Origin: Brachybacterium saurashtrense
GTDB lineage: Bacteria; Actinomycetota; Actinomycetes; Actinomycetales; Dermabacteraceae
Reading direction: 5' to 3'
DNA: 64,000 nucleotides
Assembly: GCF_003355475.1 (NCBI RefSeq)
Contig: NZ_CP031356.1
Location: 1,674,001 to 1,738,000 of the forward strand
The notes below the pieces were generated by a model. The model was not told the origin of the DNA and searched no databases. It was given only the letters and a program-made list of their open reading frames with translations. Every line of letters starts with the position of its first letter. Position 1 is the stretch's first letter. Of the stretch, positions 1 through 7,042 are shown one piece after another. Made by a program: the position numbers and the translations under genes.

Positions 1-2
1 TG

Positions 3-518
3 TGGTTTACCTCGAACTATCAACTCCGGGTACCCGCAAACGAAGAGGGAGTGTGGCGGCGCATGAGAGTACTCCACACACCTAAGGGCAAGAAGAGTGG
101 GGAGCGGATCGGTGGCCTTGCAGAGCAGATCATCGCCCAGGAGGGACCTGCGATCCTCGCACGATGGATGAGAGCAGCTAAGCGATATCTCACGGAGGGT
201 TTCCACACTCCGATAGCCGTACTGGAGGCCAACAGCGCGTACCAGCGCTCCCAGGACACCGTCCTGGAGTGGCTTGCCTCCGATGAAGTCTCCACAGGGG
301 ACGACTCTGAGCACACCACCGGCAAGGCGGCGCGCAAGGCGTATCTCTCCTGGTGCAAGGATGAGGGGCGGACTCCAGCAGCTCCTCAGGAGTTCTCCAC
401 CAAGCTTCGGGAGATTCTTGGAGAGGGCTCCTATGTCCGAACTCAACTCGCCAACGGAGCTAGGCCCCGGGTCTACTTGGGACTCAAGTTGGAGGGAACT
501 ACTTTCTCCATGTTCTGA
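3..518 (+). CDS. Phage/plasmid primase-helicase (P4/D5 family), C-terminal part
   Basis: The frame is open from the window edge, so this is the last 171 residues of a longer protein. The first visible residues, TSNYQLRV then EEGVWRRMRVL, match the end of the superfamily 3 helicase core of P4-alpha or D5-type primases, where a 'TNH.P...D.G.WRR' motif is typical. The tail contains AYLSWCKDEGRTP and a KLREILGE segment, which fits the small C-terminal winged-helix module of this family. Such proteins start replication of phages, satellites and integrative plasmids. Primase and Walker motifs would lie upstream of the window, so activity cannot be judged. The gene is followed by a repeat-rich non-coding stretch. 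Confidence 0.75.
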   Translation, partial: WFTSNYQLRVPANEEGVWRRMRVLHTPKGKKSGERIGGLAEQIIAQEGPAILARWMRAAKRYLTEGFHTPIAVLEANSAYQRSQDTVLEWLASDEVSTGDDSEHTTGKAARKAYLSWCKDEGRTPAAPQEFSTKLREILGEGSYVRTQLANGARPRVYLGLKLEGTTFSMF

Positions 519-897
519 GTGGACCATATGGACCACGTCTAGACCACTTCTCCGGGATAGATGTGGTCCATTGCTATTGCAGGTCAGGTACTCTATTCGT
601 CCCCTAGGACCACATGGACCACATGTTTTCCAGTTCGTTCGTATAGTCAAGATTACGTTTGATCGATCAGAGGCATTGCTCTGTTCTATATGTAGCGCAC
701 TATGCCCACAAACATGTGGTCCATGTGGTCCATAGCCTCGAAGATCACGCTTTAGCTGCGGAGATGTTGGACCTCATCTCTTGGAGCAAGTGGTTTAGAA
801 GTGGTCCGGAGCCCGGAGGAGTGGTCTACGGGTGCGGAGCGGCCTAGAAACTGAGCGGCTCCGGAGCACTCAGCGGCCAACCGGGTCGGAGATTTTC
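519..897. other. Non-coding, repeat-rich interval of the element (possible replication origin)
   Basis: This 379-base gap follows the primase gene and meets the TPR-like gene tail to tail. It contains many copies of GGACCAC or its complement GTGGTCC, including a perfect 21-base inverted repeat, separated by an A+T-richer stretch (about 628-710). The one open frame inside it (659-847) has no ribosome-binding site and no recognisable sequence. An origin or a regulator-binding array are both possible; the position beside a replication primase favours the former. This is inference. Confidence 0.4.
607..731. repeat. 21-base perfect inverted repeat built from GGACCAC units
   Basis: The left arm occupies 607-627 and the right arm 711-731, with 83 bases between them. 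Each arm itself holds two direct GGACCACAT-like units. Further single units occur at 521-536 (GGACCATATGGACCAC), 541-547 (AGACCAC), 573-579 (GTGGTCC) and 801-807 (GTGGTCC). The arms match by direct reading. The function is unknown; iterons, partition sites or operators are candidates. Confidence 0.75.
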
Positions 898-1320
898 TCA
901 GATTTTTTCTAGACGCGCGTGCACTTTATTCGGGGATCGATCATCCGGGTACCTGGAGACGTACTCCTGGAGCACTCCCCTAGCTTCCTCGGAGCGTCCA
1001 AGCTTGCTCAGGAGCATGGAGGCGCGCTCCGTGAACCATGGAGCCTCCACAGCGCCCTGTACGCGACTCTCACGCCGGGAGGCTGCGATGCATCGCTCAG
1101 TCAGTTCTAGAGCCTCCTGGAGCCTCCCAGCCTTCTGGAGAGCCATGATCCGGGAACGGTGAGCGGAGTAGTGCTTGCCCTCCACCTCGGAGACCTTCTC
1201 TGTAGCTGCTCTGCGCTCCTCAGCCTCTGCTAGGTCAGCGTCCAGGGAGCCCAGGTTGACCCCGGGCCGGTAAGGGCGCGCCTCCCAGTAGGCGGTGAGC
1301 TGCTCAAGTTCGACATCCAT
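898..1320 (-). CDS. Small TPR-like helical protein, coupled to TIR gene
   Basis: A 140-residue protein of unknown function. The chosen ATG is preceded by AAGGG at about seven bases. A GTG five codons upstream has AGGAA almost touching it and is less likely. The sequence has two helix-pair stretches resembling tetratricopeptide repeats (SRIMALQKAGRLQEALELTE at about residues 58-77, then MLLSKLGRSEEARGVLQEYV at about 103-122). It lies about 20 bases downstream of the TIR gene on the same strand, so the two are probably one transcript. A role as partner, sensor or inhibitor of the TIR protein is inferred from position only. Confidence 0.6.
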   Translation of the reverse strand: MDVELEQLTAYWEARPYRPGVNLGSLDADLAEAEERRAATEKVSEVEGKHYSAHRSRIMALQKAGRLQEALELTERCIAASRRESRVQGAVEAPWFTERASMLLSKLGRSEEARGVLQEYVSRYPDDRSPNKVHARLEKI

Positions 1321-1341
1321 AGGTACGCCCTTCACTTCCTG

Positions 1342-2235
1342 TCAGAACGGGGCCGGAGGGTAGCCCTCGCCCAGAGAATCAAAGTACTTTTTGAGCGCCC
1401 TGTTAGCGCTATTGGACTGAGAGACTTGATTATTCTTGGCATGGGCAACGCCGATATCAACGATGCTCTGGGCGGAAAGACTGCTGCACTTAACTATTGC
1501 CTCTGCAATTGTGCCCGCATGATCGAAAGAGTATGCCTTGATGAGCGCTTTCGAGAGAACGCTGGAGAGCTGTTCCCTGATCTCCTCTCGCCCAGCGAGC
1601 CAGTCAACGATACTCTTTGCTACTGCATATTGATTGGTGCTGCTCTTGATCATGTCCGGCGACTGCAGCTGTGCAGCGAATCCCGACGGCAGCTCTCCAA
1701 ACCTGAGGAAGCGTGAGGGCACGTTCCGCCCTAGCGCCCATCCCACCTCTTGGGCACAGTAAACGCTCTTCTCGAACTCAGGATGAATAAAGGCGATGAA
1801 CGCATGCATTGACCGAAGTGCGTCCTGGAGGCTCTCGCCCCAGTTCTTCTCCGTTGGGAGGTGCTCATGGGCAACAAACCCATGTATCCCGTACGTGCGC
1901 AGCTCCTCAGATACTTTCATTGTGAACGATTTTTCAGTGGAGATGTGTGATATGAAAAGCCGTAGCTGCCCGTCACGCCAGACGTCTGAGGACTTCTCCA
2001 TCTCACGTGCCTGTTCGGGTGTGCCCGTCGCTATTCTGTACATCTCTTCAAGCGTTTCGTCGGATACCCGAGAAAGTGCGTCCACGTAGTCCAGTCTGCC
2101 GACTGGGTCGTACTCAACGTCAAGACCAAAGTCATCGAAGAGTATGCGTATGTCTTGGAGGCTCCAGTCTGGATGGTCTGAGATGTTAGCGAGGAACCGT
2201 TTGTACTCGATCCGTTGTGCGCGAGGAAGTGCCAT
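1342..2235 (-). CDS. TIR-domain protein, probable NAD-cleaving defence effector
   Basis: A 297-residue protein with three parts. Residues 1-85 are a helical domain of unassigned family. Residues 91-215 are a TIR domain opening with LRLFISHIST and carrying VYCAQEVGWALG, in which Glu163 sits where the catalytic glutamate of NADase-type TIR domains is found. Residues 220-297 are a helical tail. Bacterial TIR proteins of this layout commonly act in abortive-infection immunity by depleting NAD. Location on a mobile element beside a small TPR-like gene fits a defence cargo. Substrate, trigger and partner are not shown by the sequence, and a non-defence role cannot be excluded. Start ATG is preceded by a weak AGGG. 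Confidence 0.72.
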   Translation of the reverse strand: MALPRAQRIEYKRFLANISDHPDWSLQDIRILFDDFGLDVEYDPVGRLDYVDALSRVSDETLEEMYRIATGTPEQAREMEKSSDVWRDGQLRLFISHISTEKSFTMKVSEELRTYGIHGFVAHEHLPTEKNWGESLQDALRSMHAFIAFIHPEFEKSVYCAQEVGWALGRNVPSRFLRFGELPSGFAAQLQSPDMIKSSTNQYAVAKSIVDWLAGREEIREQLSSVLSKALIKAYSFDHAGTIAEAIVKCSSLSAQSIVDIGVAHAKNNQVSQSNSANRALKKYFDSLGEGYPPAPF

Positions 2236-2532
2236 GTCCCTAGGCTAGCCCGCGACTGCACAGGGGTGGCGCATGGACTCCAACTCCCGGCAAGCGCTCC
2301 CAGGCCCGTCATTGTGTGTCCCCCGCGCTAGAGTTTTTCCACCTGTGTCTAGAAAGTACCCAGGTGCCCGAGTTGTCTCATGATGTGGAATCACTTAGGT
2401 CTGCGCACATCCACCAACGACGAGCCTAGGCACTGCGCTCGGGGCGGGAGACACTCCCCCACCTGCGTAGACGTTTACCTCTCCAGCGTTTCGCGCCTTC
2501 AGCCCTTACCTGCACGACCGTCCCCAGGTGTC
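2236..2532. promoter_or_regulatory. Intergenic region with four CACCTG/CAGGTG hexamers
   Basis: This stretch separates the integrase stop from the TIR start and should hold the TIR promoter. CACCTG or its complement occurs at 2340-2345, 2361-2366 (facing each other, 21 bases centre to centre), 2460-2465 and 2525-2530. A hexamer is expected about 0.15 times in 300 bases if both orientations are counted. No convincing gene or terminator was found. Confidence 0.35.
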
Positions 2533-4353
2533 TCAACTTGCGAGACGTTCGAACAGCTTCCGGACGCTTTCACTCGGACGACCGTTGCCCGCGTACTCCA
2601 GTCCAGCCTCACGGAGAGCTGCCTGTCCCTCAGCGCTCCGTGCCCACTCGCCCACGCTCCGCTCACTCGGAGGAGACACGCTCCGGTCACGCCCCGTCGC
2701 TTCCTCCCACCTCTCAATGAGACTGAGGGACAGTGCGCCTCCGGAGCCGACAGTGATCCCCTGCTGAGCTGCCCACGCCCGAACCTCCCGATGGACTCCG
2801 GAGGCTGTCTTGTTTCGCTGCTGTGCGCCCTTGTGCCGTGCGGAGAGCCTAGGAACCTCCCAGGAGTGCCCGTCCCCGCGCCGAACGAACCGGACCGTTT
2901 CATCGGAGACGTAGAGCCCTTCGAACAGCCGGGAGAAGATCTGCGCCCGCTCCTGCGGTGTCGAGTCCCGGAGTGCCTCTACTGAGTGCTTAGCAGCGGC
3001 TAGGTGCTCCCGTGCTGCCCAGTTCGCGGCCTCCAGGTCCGTCATTCCCTCCGGAGCATCAGCAGCCCTGTAGAACGTCACCGGAGCAATCTTCGCTAGC
3101 TCCAGGTCCACCTCTTCGCGCTCAGCCTCCAGGGAGGCCCTCCGTTCGTCCTGAGCAGCTTTAGCGCCCTGGTACCCGTCGTAGTCCAGCACTCCCTCTG
3201 CCCAGCCCGTGGCGAGGTTCGTCTGAATCTCGGAGACCTTCGCCAACTCTTCCTCGATCCTGGAGAGCCTCGCCTCCAGCTCTGCCCGCTGCTCGGAGTC
3301 ATCGGGGAGCAGTTCCATTACAGAGTCAACGCCCACGTACTCCCAGAGCTGCTCCGTGAGTCCGGAGACGCGGTAGCTCACTCCCGTACAGACGGAGGGG
3401 CCGGAGTTCTTGTAGCGCGAGCAGCGGGCGTACTTCGCGCCGTTGTTGACGGAGATGGACAGAGGACCTCCGCACTTCGCGCACTTCGCCACGCCCTGGA
3501 GTTCCCACGTGCTGCCCCTCGTCCGGGCGGGAGTGTTCTTCCGGAGCTTGCGCGCCCTGTTGTACGCCCTCCAGGTGTCCTCCGAGATGATCGGCTCCCA
3601 CACGCCCCTGTGCAGCTTCCCGCCGTGCTTGAAGTAGCCCGCTGCCGTGCCGGAGTCCATGTAGGCGTAGACCTTGGAGACGTTCCACAGCCCGCCCCGG
3701 GTAGTGGTGATCCCCCGGGAGTTGAGCAGCTCCGTGAGGGAGTTGAATCCCTGGCCCTGGAGGAACAGCCGGTACATCTCCCGGATGACGGGCGCTAGAT
3801 CTTCATCGATCCGGTAGGTGTCCTCCGGAGCTGTTCGGACCTTGGAGCCGTCCTCAGCAGTGACCAGCGCCGGAGTGTAGACGTACCCGAACCTCTTGCC
3901 TCCGGAGGGTGGGACTCCCCGGGAAACCCTGTAGTCCTTGATCTCTCCCCAGCGCTTGCCAATGTCCCGAGATTGCTTGTGTGCCAGCAGCATGTGGAGC
4001 AGAGGGACAAAGTCGTCTCCGTCCTCCTGCACGCCCTCCTGGACTGTCGCTAGAGGCATCTCCCCGATGATCTGAGCCCCGTCAGACATGTCCCTGGAGA
4101 ACCTGGAGACGGAGTGCGCGACGGCTAGGTCAAACTCTCCAGCCCTGTAGGCGTCCCTGAGCGCCCTCAGCCCGGGCCTGTTGGAGGTGGAGCGCCCGGA
4201 GGTGTCATCGTCCCTGTAGACCGTCTCTACGGGGCTCCAGCCGCGCTGACGGTCGATGTATGCGCGGACAGACTCCTCCTGCTGCTCCATGGAGATGGAG
4301 CCCTCTGACCACTGCGACTGTCGGAGGTAGACGGCTACGCGCTTGATACTCAT
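2533..4353 (-). CDS. Large serine recombinase (site-specific integrase)
   Basis: A 606-residue integrase of the large serine recombinase class, which recombines attP with attB without homology. Residues 1-140 form the catalytic resolvase domain, with the nucleophile Ser13 in VYLRQSQ and the helper-arginine motif VSRFSRD. The recombinase domain follows (SGGKRFGYVY near residue 150). A zinc ribbon comes next, with CAKCGG and two later cysteines. A coiled coil (EARLSRIEEELAKV) and a long C-terminal tail complete it, all normal for the class. No excisionase gene is visible nearby. The start has no clear Shine-Dalgarno; CATACT lies about ten bases upstream, which would fit a leaderless transcript starting next to the att junction. 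Confidence 0.93.
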   Translation of the reverse strand: MSIKRVAVYLRQSQWSEGSISMEQQEESVRAYIDRQRGWSPVETVYRDDDTSGRSTSNRPGLRALRDAYRAGEFDLAVAHSVSRFSRDMSDGAQIIGEMPLATVQEGVQEDGDDFVPLLHMLLAHKQSRDIGKRWGEIKDYRVSRGVPPSGGKRFGYVYTPALVTAEDGSKVRTAPEDTYRIDEDLAPVIREMYRLFLQGQGFNSLTELLNSRGITTTRGGLWNVSKVYAYMDSGTAAGYFKHGGKLHRGVWEPIISEDTWRAYNRARKLRKNTPARTRGSTWELQGVAKCAKCGGPLSISVNNGAKYARCSRYKNSGPSVCTGVSYRVSGLTEQLWEYVGVDSVMELLPDDSEQRAELEARLSRIEEELAKVSEIQTNLATGWAEGVLDYDGYQGAKAAQDERRASLEAEREEVDLELAKIAPVTFYRAADAPEGMTDLEAANWAAREHLAAAKHSVEALRDSTPQERAQIFSRLFEGLYVSDETVRFVRRGDGHSWEVPRLSARHKGAQQRNKTASGVHREVRAWAAQQGITVGSGGALSLSLIERWEEATGRDRSVSPPSERSVGEWARSAEGQAALREAGLEYAGNGRPSESVRKLFERLAS

Positions 4354-4392
4354 GGACTGAGTATGCCTAACGGATCAGACGGTGGTCACGCT
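4354..4392. other. Probable attachment-site junction (attL/attR)
   Basis: Chromosome-like cpaF coding sequence (reading HVVIPSV, normal for the family) ends within this stretch. Element sequence leading to the integrase start begins here. The first codon that departs from cpaF is somewhere after the VIPSVT segment (4,375-4,395). The exact crossover dinucleotide cannot be set without the other att site or an empty-site genome. Confidence 0.55.
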
Positions 4393-4836
4393 GGGGATCA
4401 CCACGTGCAGGCGCGAGCCGTCCGGCAGCAGGGCGTCCACGAACGGGGTGCTCATGTCGAGGCGCCGGCCGCTGGAGACCAGCATCCGCTCCACGATCCC
4501 GCGCACCTCCGCATCGCTGAGCACGATGGTGGTGAGCTCGCTGCGCCCGTTGCGTGCCAGGAACACCTGGGAGGGCGAATTCAGCCAGATCTCCTCGACC
4601 GTGGGGTCGTCGAGCAGCTCCTGCAGCGGGCCGAAGCCGCCGATGCGGGCGGCCACCTCCGCGACCAAGGTCTCGTCGTCGTCGCGCAGCACCGGCACCT
4701 CGCCGGAGGAGGAGCGCCGGTCGTAGTCGGTCATCACCTCGCGGATCAGCGGCTCGAGCTGATCGGCGCGCGCGTCCAGCCCGCGGCGTCGGATCAGCTC
4801 CCGCGATTCGCTCTCGATGATGGTGGCGGCGTCCAT
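4375..4836 (-). pseudogene. cpaF: cpaF (TadA-type secretion ATPase), N-terminal fragment cut by the element
   Basis: The 153 residues match the N-terminal domain of CpaF/TadA ATPases, which power Flp/Tad pilus assembly. Recognisable family segments are EVAARIGGFGPLQELLDDPTV, EEIWLNSPSQVFL, DMSTPFVDALLPDGSRLHVV and the following IPSV. Intact members are about 400-500 residues, with Walker A and B boxes after this point; all are missing. The frame ends in TGA at the junction with the element. The start ATG follows an AGGGGGAG ribosome-binding sequence. The remaining C-terminal coding sequence should lie beyond the element's other end. Excision would restore the gene, so this may be a reversible disruption. 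Confidence 0.82.
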
Positions 4837-5036
4837 CCCACTCCCCCTGGCCGGCCCCTACCGACCGGTTCTGATGCCGGTTCCTCCGTGTGACGCACCT
4901 CGCGCCACCCCCGACACTGTAGGGCGGATCGTGCTCGCCGCGCCGGATCACCCAGGAATTGTGGACAACTCTCCCGGCGAATCCTCATGGCAGGATGAGA
5001 GAAGACCTCGAGTCCACCCGAGACCAGGAGCCCGTC

Positions 5037-6215
5037 ATGGCCGCTTCCTCCTCCCGCCGGGGCACCGATGCCCCGCGGCTCACCGGCACCCTCGTGCTCT
5101 ACATGGCCAAGCGCGTGCTCGCCGAGTTCGTGCGCGACGGCGGCACCGATCAGGCCGCGAAGCTCACCTACTTCATGGTGCTCTCGATCGCACCCACCCT
5201 GCTGGCGCTGTTCTCCCTGGCCACCTTGGTGCTGAAGGGGATCAAGGATCAGATCGCGGATCTGCTCGTGGACGCGATCAACTCCGCCGCGGGCGGCAGC
5301 GGGCTGGGCGCGGAGGACGCCGTGCGCTCCACGCTCGATTCTCTGCTGGGCTCCACCACCGGCGGCACGATCGCGCTGATCATCGGCATCGGCACGGCGC
5401 TGTGGTCCGCCTCCGCGTACATCAAGGCGTACAGCCGCGCGGCCAACCACATCTACGAGCTGCCGGAGGGCCGCGGGCCGATCCGCATGAACGCGACGAT
5501 GCTCGCGCTCACCGTCGCGATGATCCTGGGCATCCTGCTGATCATGGTCTCGATCCTGCTCAGCGAGTCGATCGTGGAGGGTCTGCTGGGGCCGATCGCC
5601 TCGTCGATCGGGGCCCAGGGCGCGCTGTCGTTCCTGCTGGAGTCCTTCCTGCCGATCTGGGCCTGGGTGAAGTGGCCGGTGATCCTCGTGATCGCCTTCG
5701 CCCTGATCTCGCTGCTGTTCTGGGGCGCGCCGAACCTCCGCAAGCCCTTCCGCTTCATCTCCCCCGGCGGCGTGTTCGCGATCCTCGGCGTGGCCGTGGC
5801 CGCGGTGGCGCTGTCGATCTACATGACCACGGTGGCCGGCTACTCCAGCTACGGCGCGATCGGCGGCATCATGGCCGTGCTGTTCGCGCTGTGGGTGATC
5901 AACATCGTGATCATCATGGGCGCGGAGGTGGACGCCGAGTACGAGCGCGCCCGCGAGCTCGCCGCCGGCAAACCGGCCGAGGATTCCCTCGCCCTGCCGA
6001 TGCGGGGCGCGCGCGGCGCGGAGAAGGCGGAGGCCAAGCACCAGAAGCTCGTGGACCGGGGCCGTGACATCCGCCTGCAGAACCTCCACCACGACGCCGA
6101 GGCGTACCTCGGCGAGGACGCCCGCCTCACCCCGCGCCACGGAGTGCCCGTGGTGCCCGCCGGCGGCGCGGACGGCCCCGAGGGCCGCGGCCGGGACCGG
6201 GACCGGGACGCCTGA
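5037..6215 (+). CDS. YihY/virulence factor BrkB family membrane protein
   Basis: A 392-residue inner-membrane protein with about six hydrophobic segments and a charged cytoplasmic tail (about residues 305-392). Family hallmarks are TYFMVLSIAPTLLAL near residue 45 and the closing SYGAIGGIMAVLF...GAEVDAEYER block near residues 271-304. The function of the family is not settled; an older RNase BN assignment is wrong. ATG was chosen for its AGGAG at seven bases; an in-frame ATG 26 codons earlier lacks a site. The SRAP gene begins one base after the stop, so the two are probably co-transcribed. Confidence 0.88.
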   Translation: MAASSSRRGTDAPRLTGTLVLYMAKRVLAEFVRDGGTDQAAKLTYFMVLSIAPTLLALFSLATLVLKGIKDQIADLLVDAINSAAGGSGLGAEDAVRSTLDSLLGSTTGGTIALIIGIGTALWSASAYIKAYSRAANHIYELPEGRGPIRMNATMLALTVAMILGILLIMVSILLSESIVEGLLGPIASSIGAQGALSFLLESFLPIWAWVKWPVILVIAFALISLLFWGAPNLRKPFRFISPGGVFAILGVAVAAVALSIYMTTVAGYSSYGAIGGIMAVLFALWVINIVIIMGAEVDAEYERARELAAGKPAEDSLALPMRGARGAEKAEAKHQKLVDRGRDIRLQNLHHDAEAYLGEDARLTPRHGVPVVPAGGADGPEGRGRDRDRDA

Positions 6216-6216
6216 G

Positions 6217-6963
6217 ATGTGCGGGCGCTTCGCGTTCTTCCAGGAGATCGAGCCGCTGATCGACGACCTCGACGCCGTCGACCTCGAGGATCCCCGCCTG
6301 CGCGCGCGCTGGAACATCCCGCCCACCGCCCCGATCCACGTGATCACCGAGTCGATCGACCGGGACACCGGGGAGGTGCTGCGCGCCCTGCGCGCGGCCC
6401 GCTGGGGGCTGCTGCCGCCGTTCGCGAAGGACCAGGCATTCTCCTCCCGCACCTTCAACGCCCGCCGCGAGACCCTGGGCGAGAAGCCCAGCTTCCGCGG
6501 GAGCCTGGGCCGGTACCGCGCACTGGTCCCGATGGACGGCTACTACGAATGGGTGCGCAACGACGCCGGCCGGCGCAGGCAGCCGTATTTCATCGCCCCG
6601 GCCGACGGCTCCCCGCTGTACATGGCGGCGCTGGTGGCCTGGTGGAAGGGCCCCGGCGGCCACGAGGGCCCGGCCGCGAGCGAGGACGGCGCCTTCCTGC
6701 TCTCCGCCACGATCATCACCCGCGAGGCCACCGGCGAGCTCGCCGAGATCCACGACCGCACCCCGGTGATGCTGCGCCGCGAGGCGGTGGACGCCTGGCT
6801 CGACACCGCCATGGACGACCGCCACGCCGCCCAGGAGTGGATCCTCGACGATGCGCACCTCCTGGACGATGCGACGCTCGCCGTGCGCGAGGTCGACCCC
6901 GCCGTGGGGACGGTGGGCAACGATGGTCCCGAGCTGCTCGAGCCGCCCCGCACCCTGCTGTGA
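6217..6963 (+). CDS. SRAP-domain protein (HMCES/YedK), abasic-site DNA shield
   Basis: A 248-residue SOS-response-associated peptidase family protein. It crosslinks through Cys2 to abasic sites in single-stranded DNA and protects them during replication. The catalytic set is complete: Cys2 follows the initiator methionine (MCGRF), Asn81 is in FNARRET, Glu111 in GYYEW and His179 in AEIHDRTPVML. Processing of Met1 is needed for activity, which confirms the start even though the frame is open further upstream. It begins one base after the YihY stop. Confidence 0.93.
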   Translation: MCGRFAFFQEIEPLIDDLDAVDLEDPRLRARWNIPPTAPIHVITESIDRDTGEVLRALRAARWGLLPPFAKDQAFSSRTFNARRETLGEKPSFRGSLGRYRALVPMDGYYEWVRNDAGRRRQPYFIAPADGSPLYMAALVAWWKGPGGHEGPAASEDGAFLLSATIITREATGELAEIHDRTPVMLRREAVDAWLDTAMDDRHAAQEWILDDAHLLDDATLAVREVDPAVGTVGNDGPELLEPPRTLL

Positions 6964-7042
6964 GGCGCGCGACAGGCACGACGGGCGCGGTCCGACCGCG
7001 GTCTGATGCCGTCGCCGCCGCACGGCCCGTACGCTCCCGGTC

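Larger units (their letters stand above)
1..4375. mobile_element. Integrated element with serine integrase, interrupting cpaF (one end)
   Basis: This is the right-hand portion of an integrative element; the left end is outside the window. Its genes differ from the chromosome to the right: GC is clearly lower, and short words such as CTCCGGA and CCTGGAG recur throughout. The content is a phage or plasmid-type primase-helicase, a TIR/TPR gene pair and a large serine recombinase whose start codon is about 20 bases from a truncated host cpaF. Serine integrases usually sit beside their attachment site, so the junction is placed between about 4,354 and 4,392. The total size and the other att site cannot be seen. 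It could be a phage satellite, an integrative plasmid or a prophage remnant. Confidence 0.8.

Noticed and set aside
659-847. 62-codon open frame in the repeat-rich gap of the element
   Set aside because: It runs through the inverted-repeat arm, has no ribosome-binding site and its translation is of mixed low-quality composition.
2380-2985. Open frame opposite the end of the integrase
   Set aside because: There is no ribosome-binding site, the sequence is Pro/Arg/Ser-rich and unlike any protein, and the integrase reading is supported by motifs.
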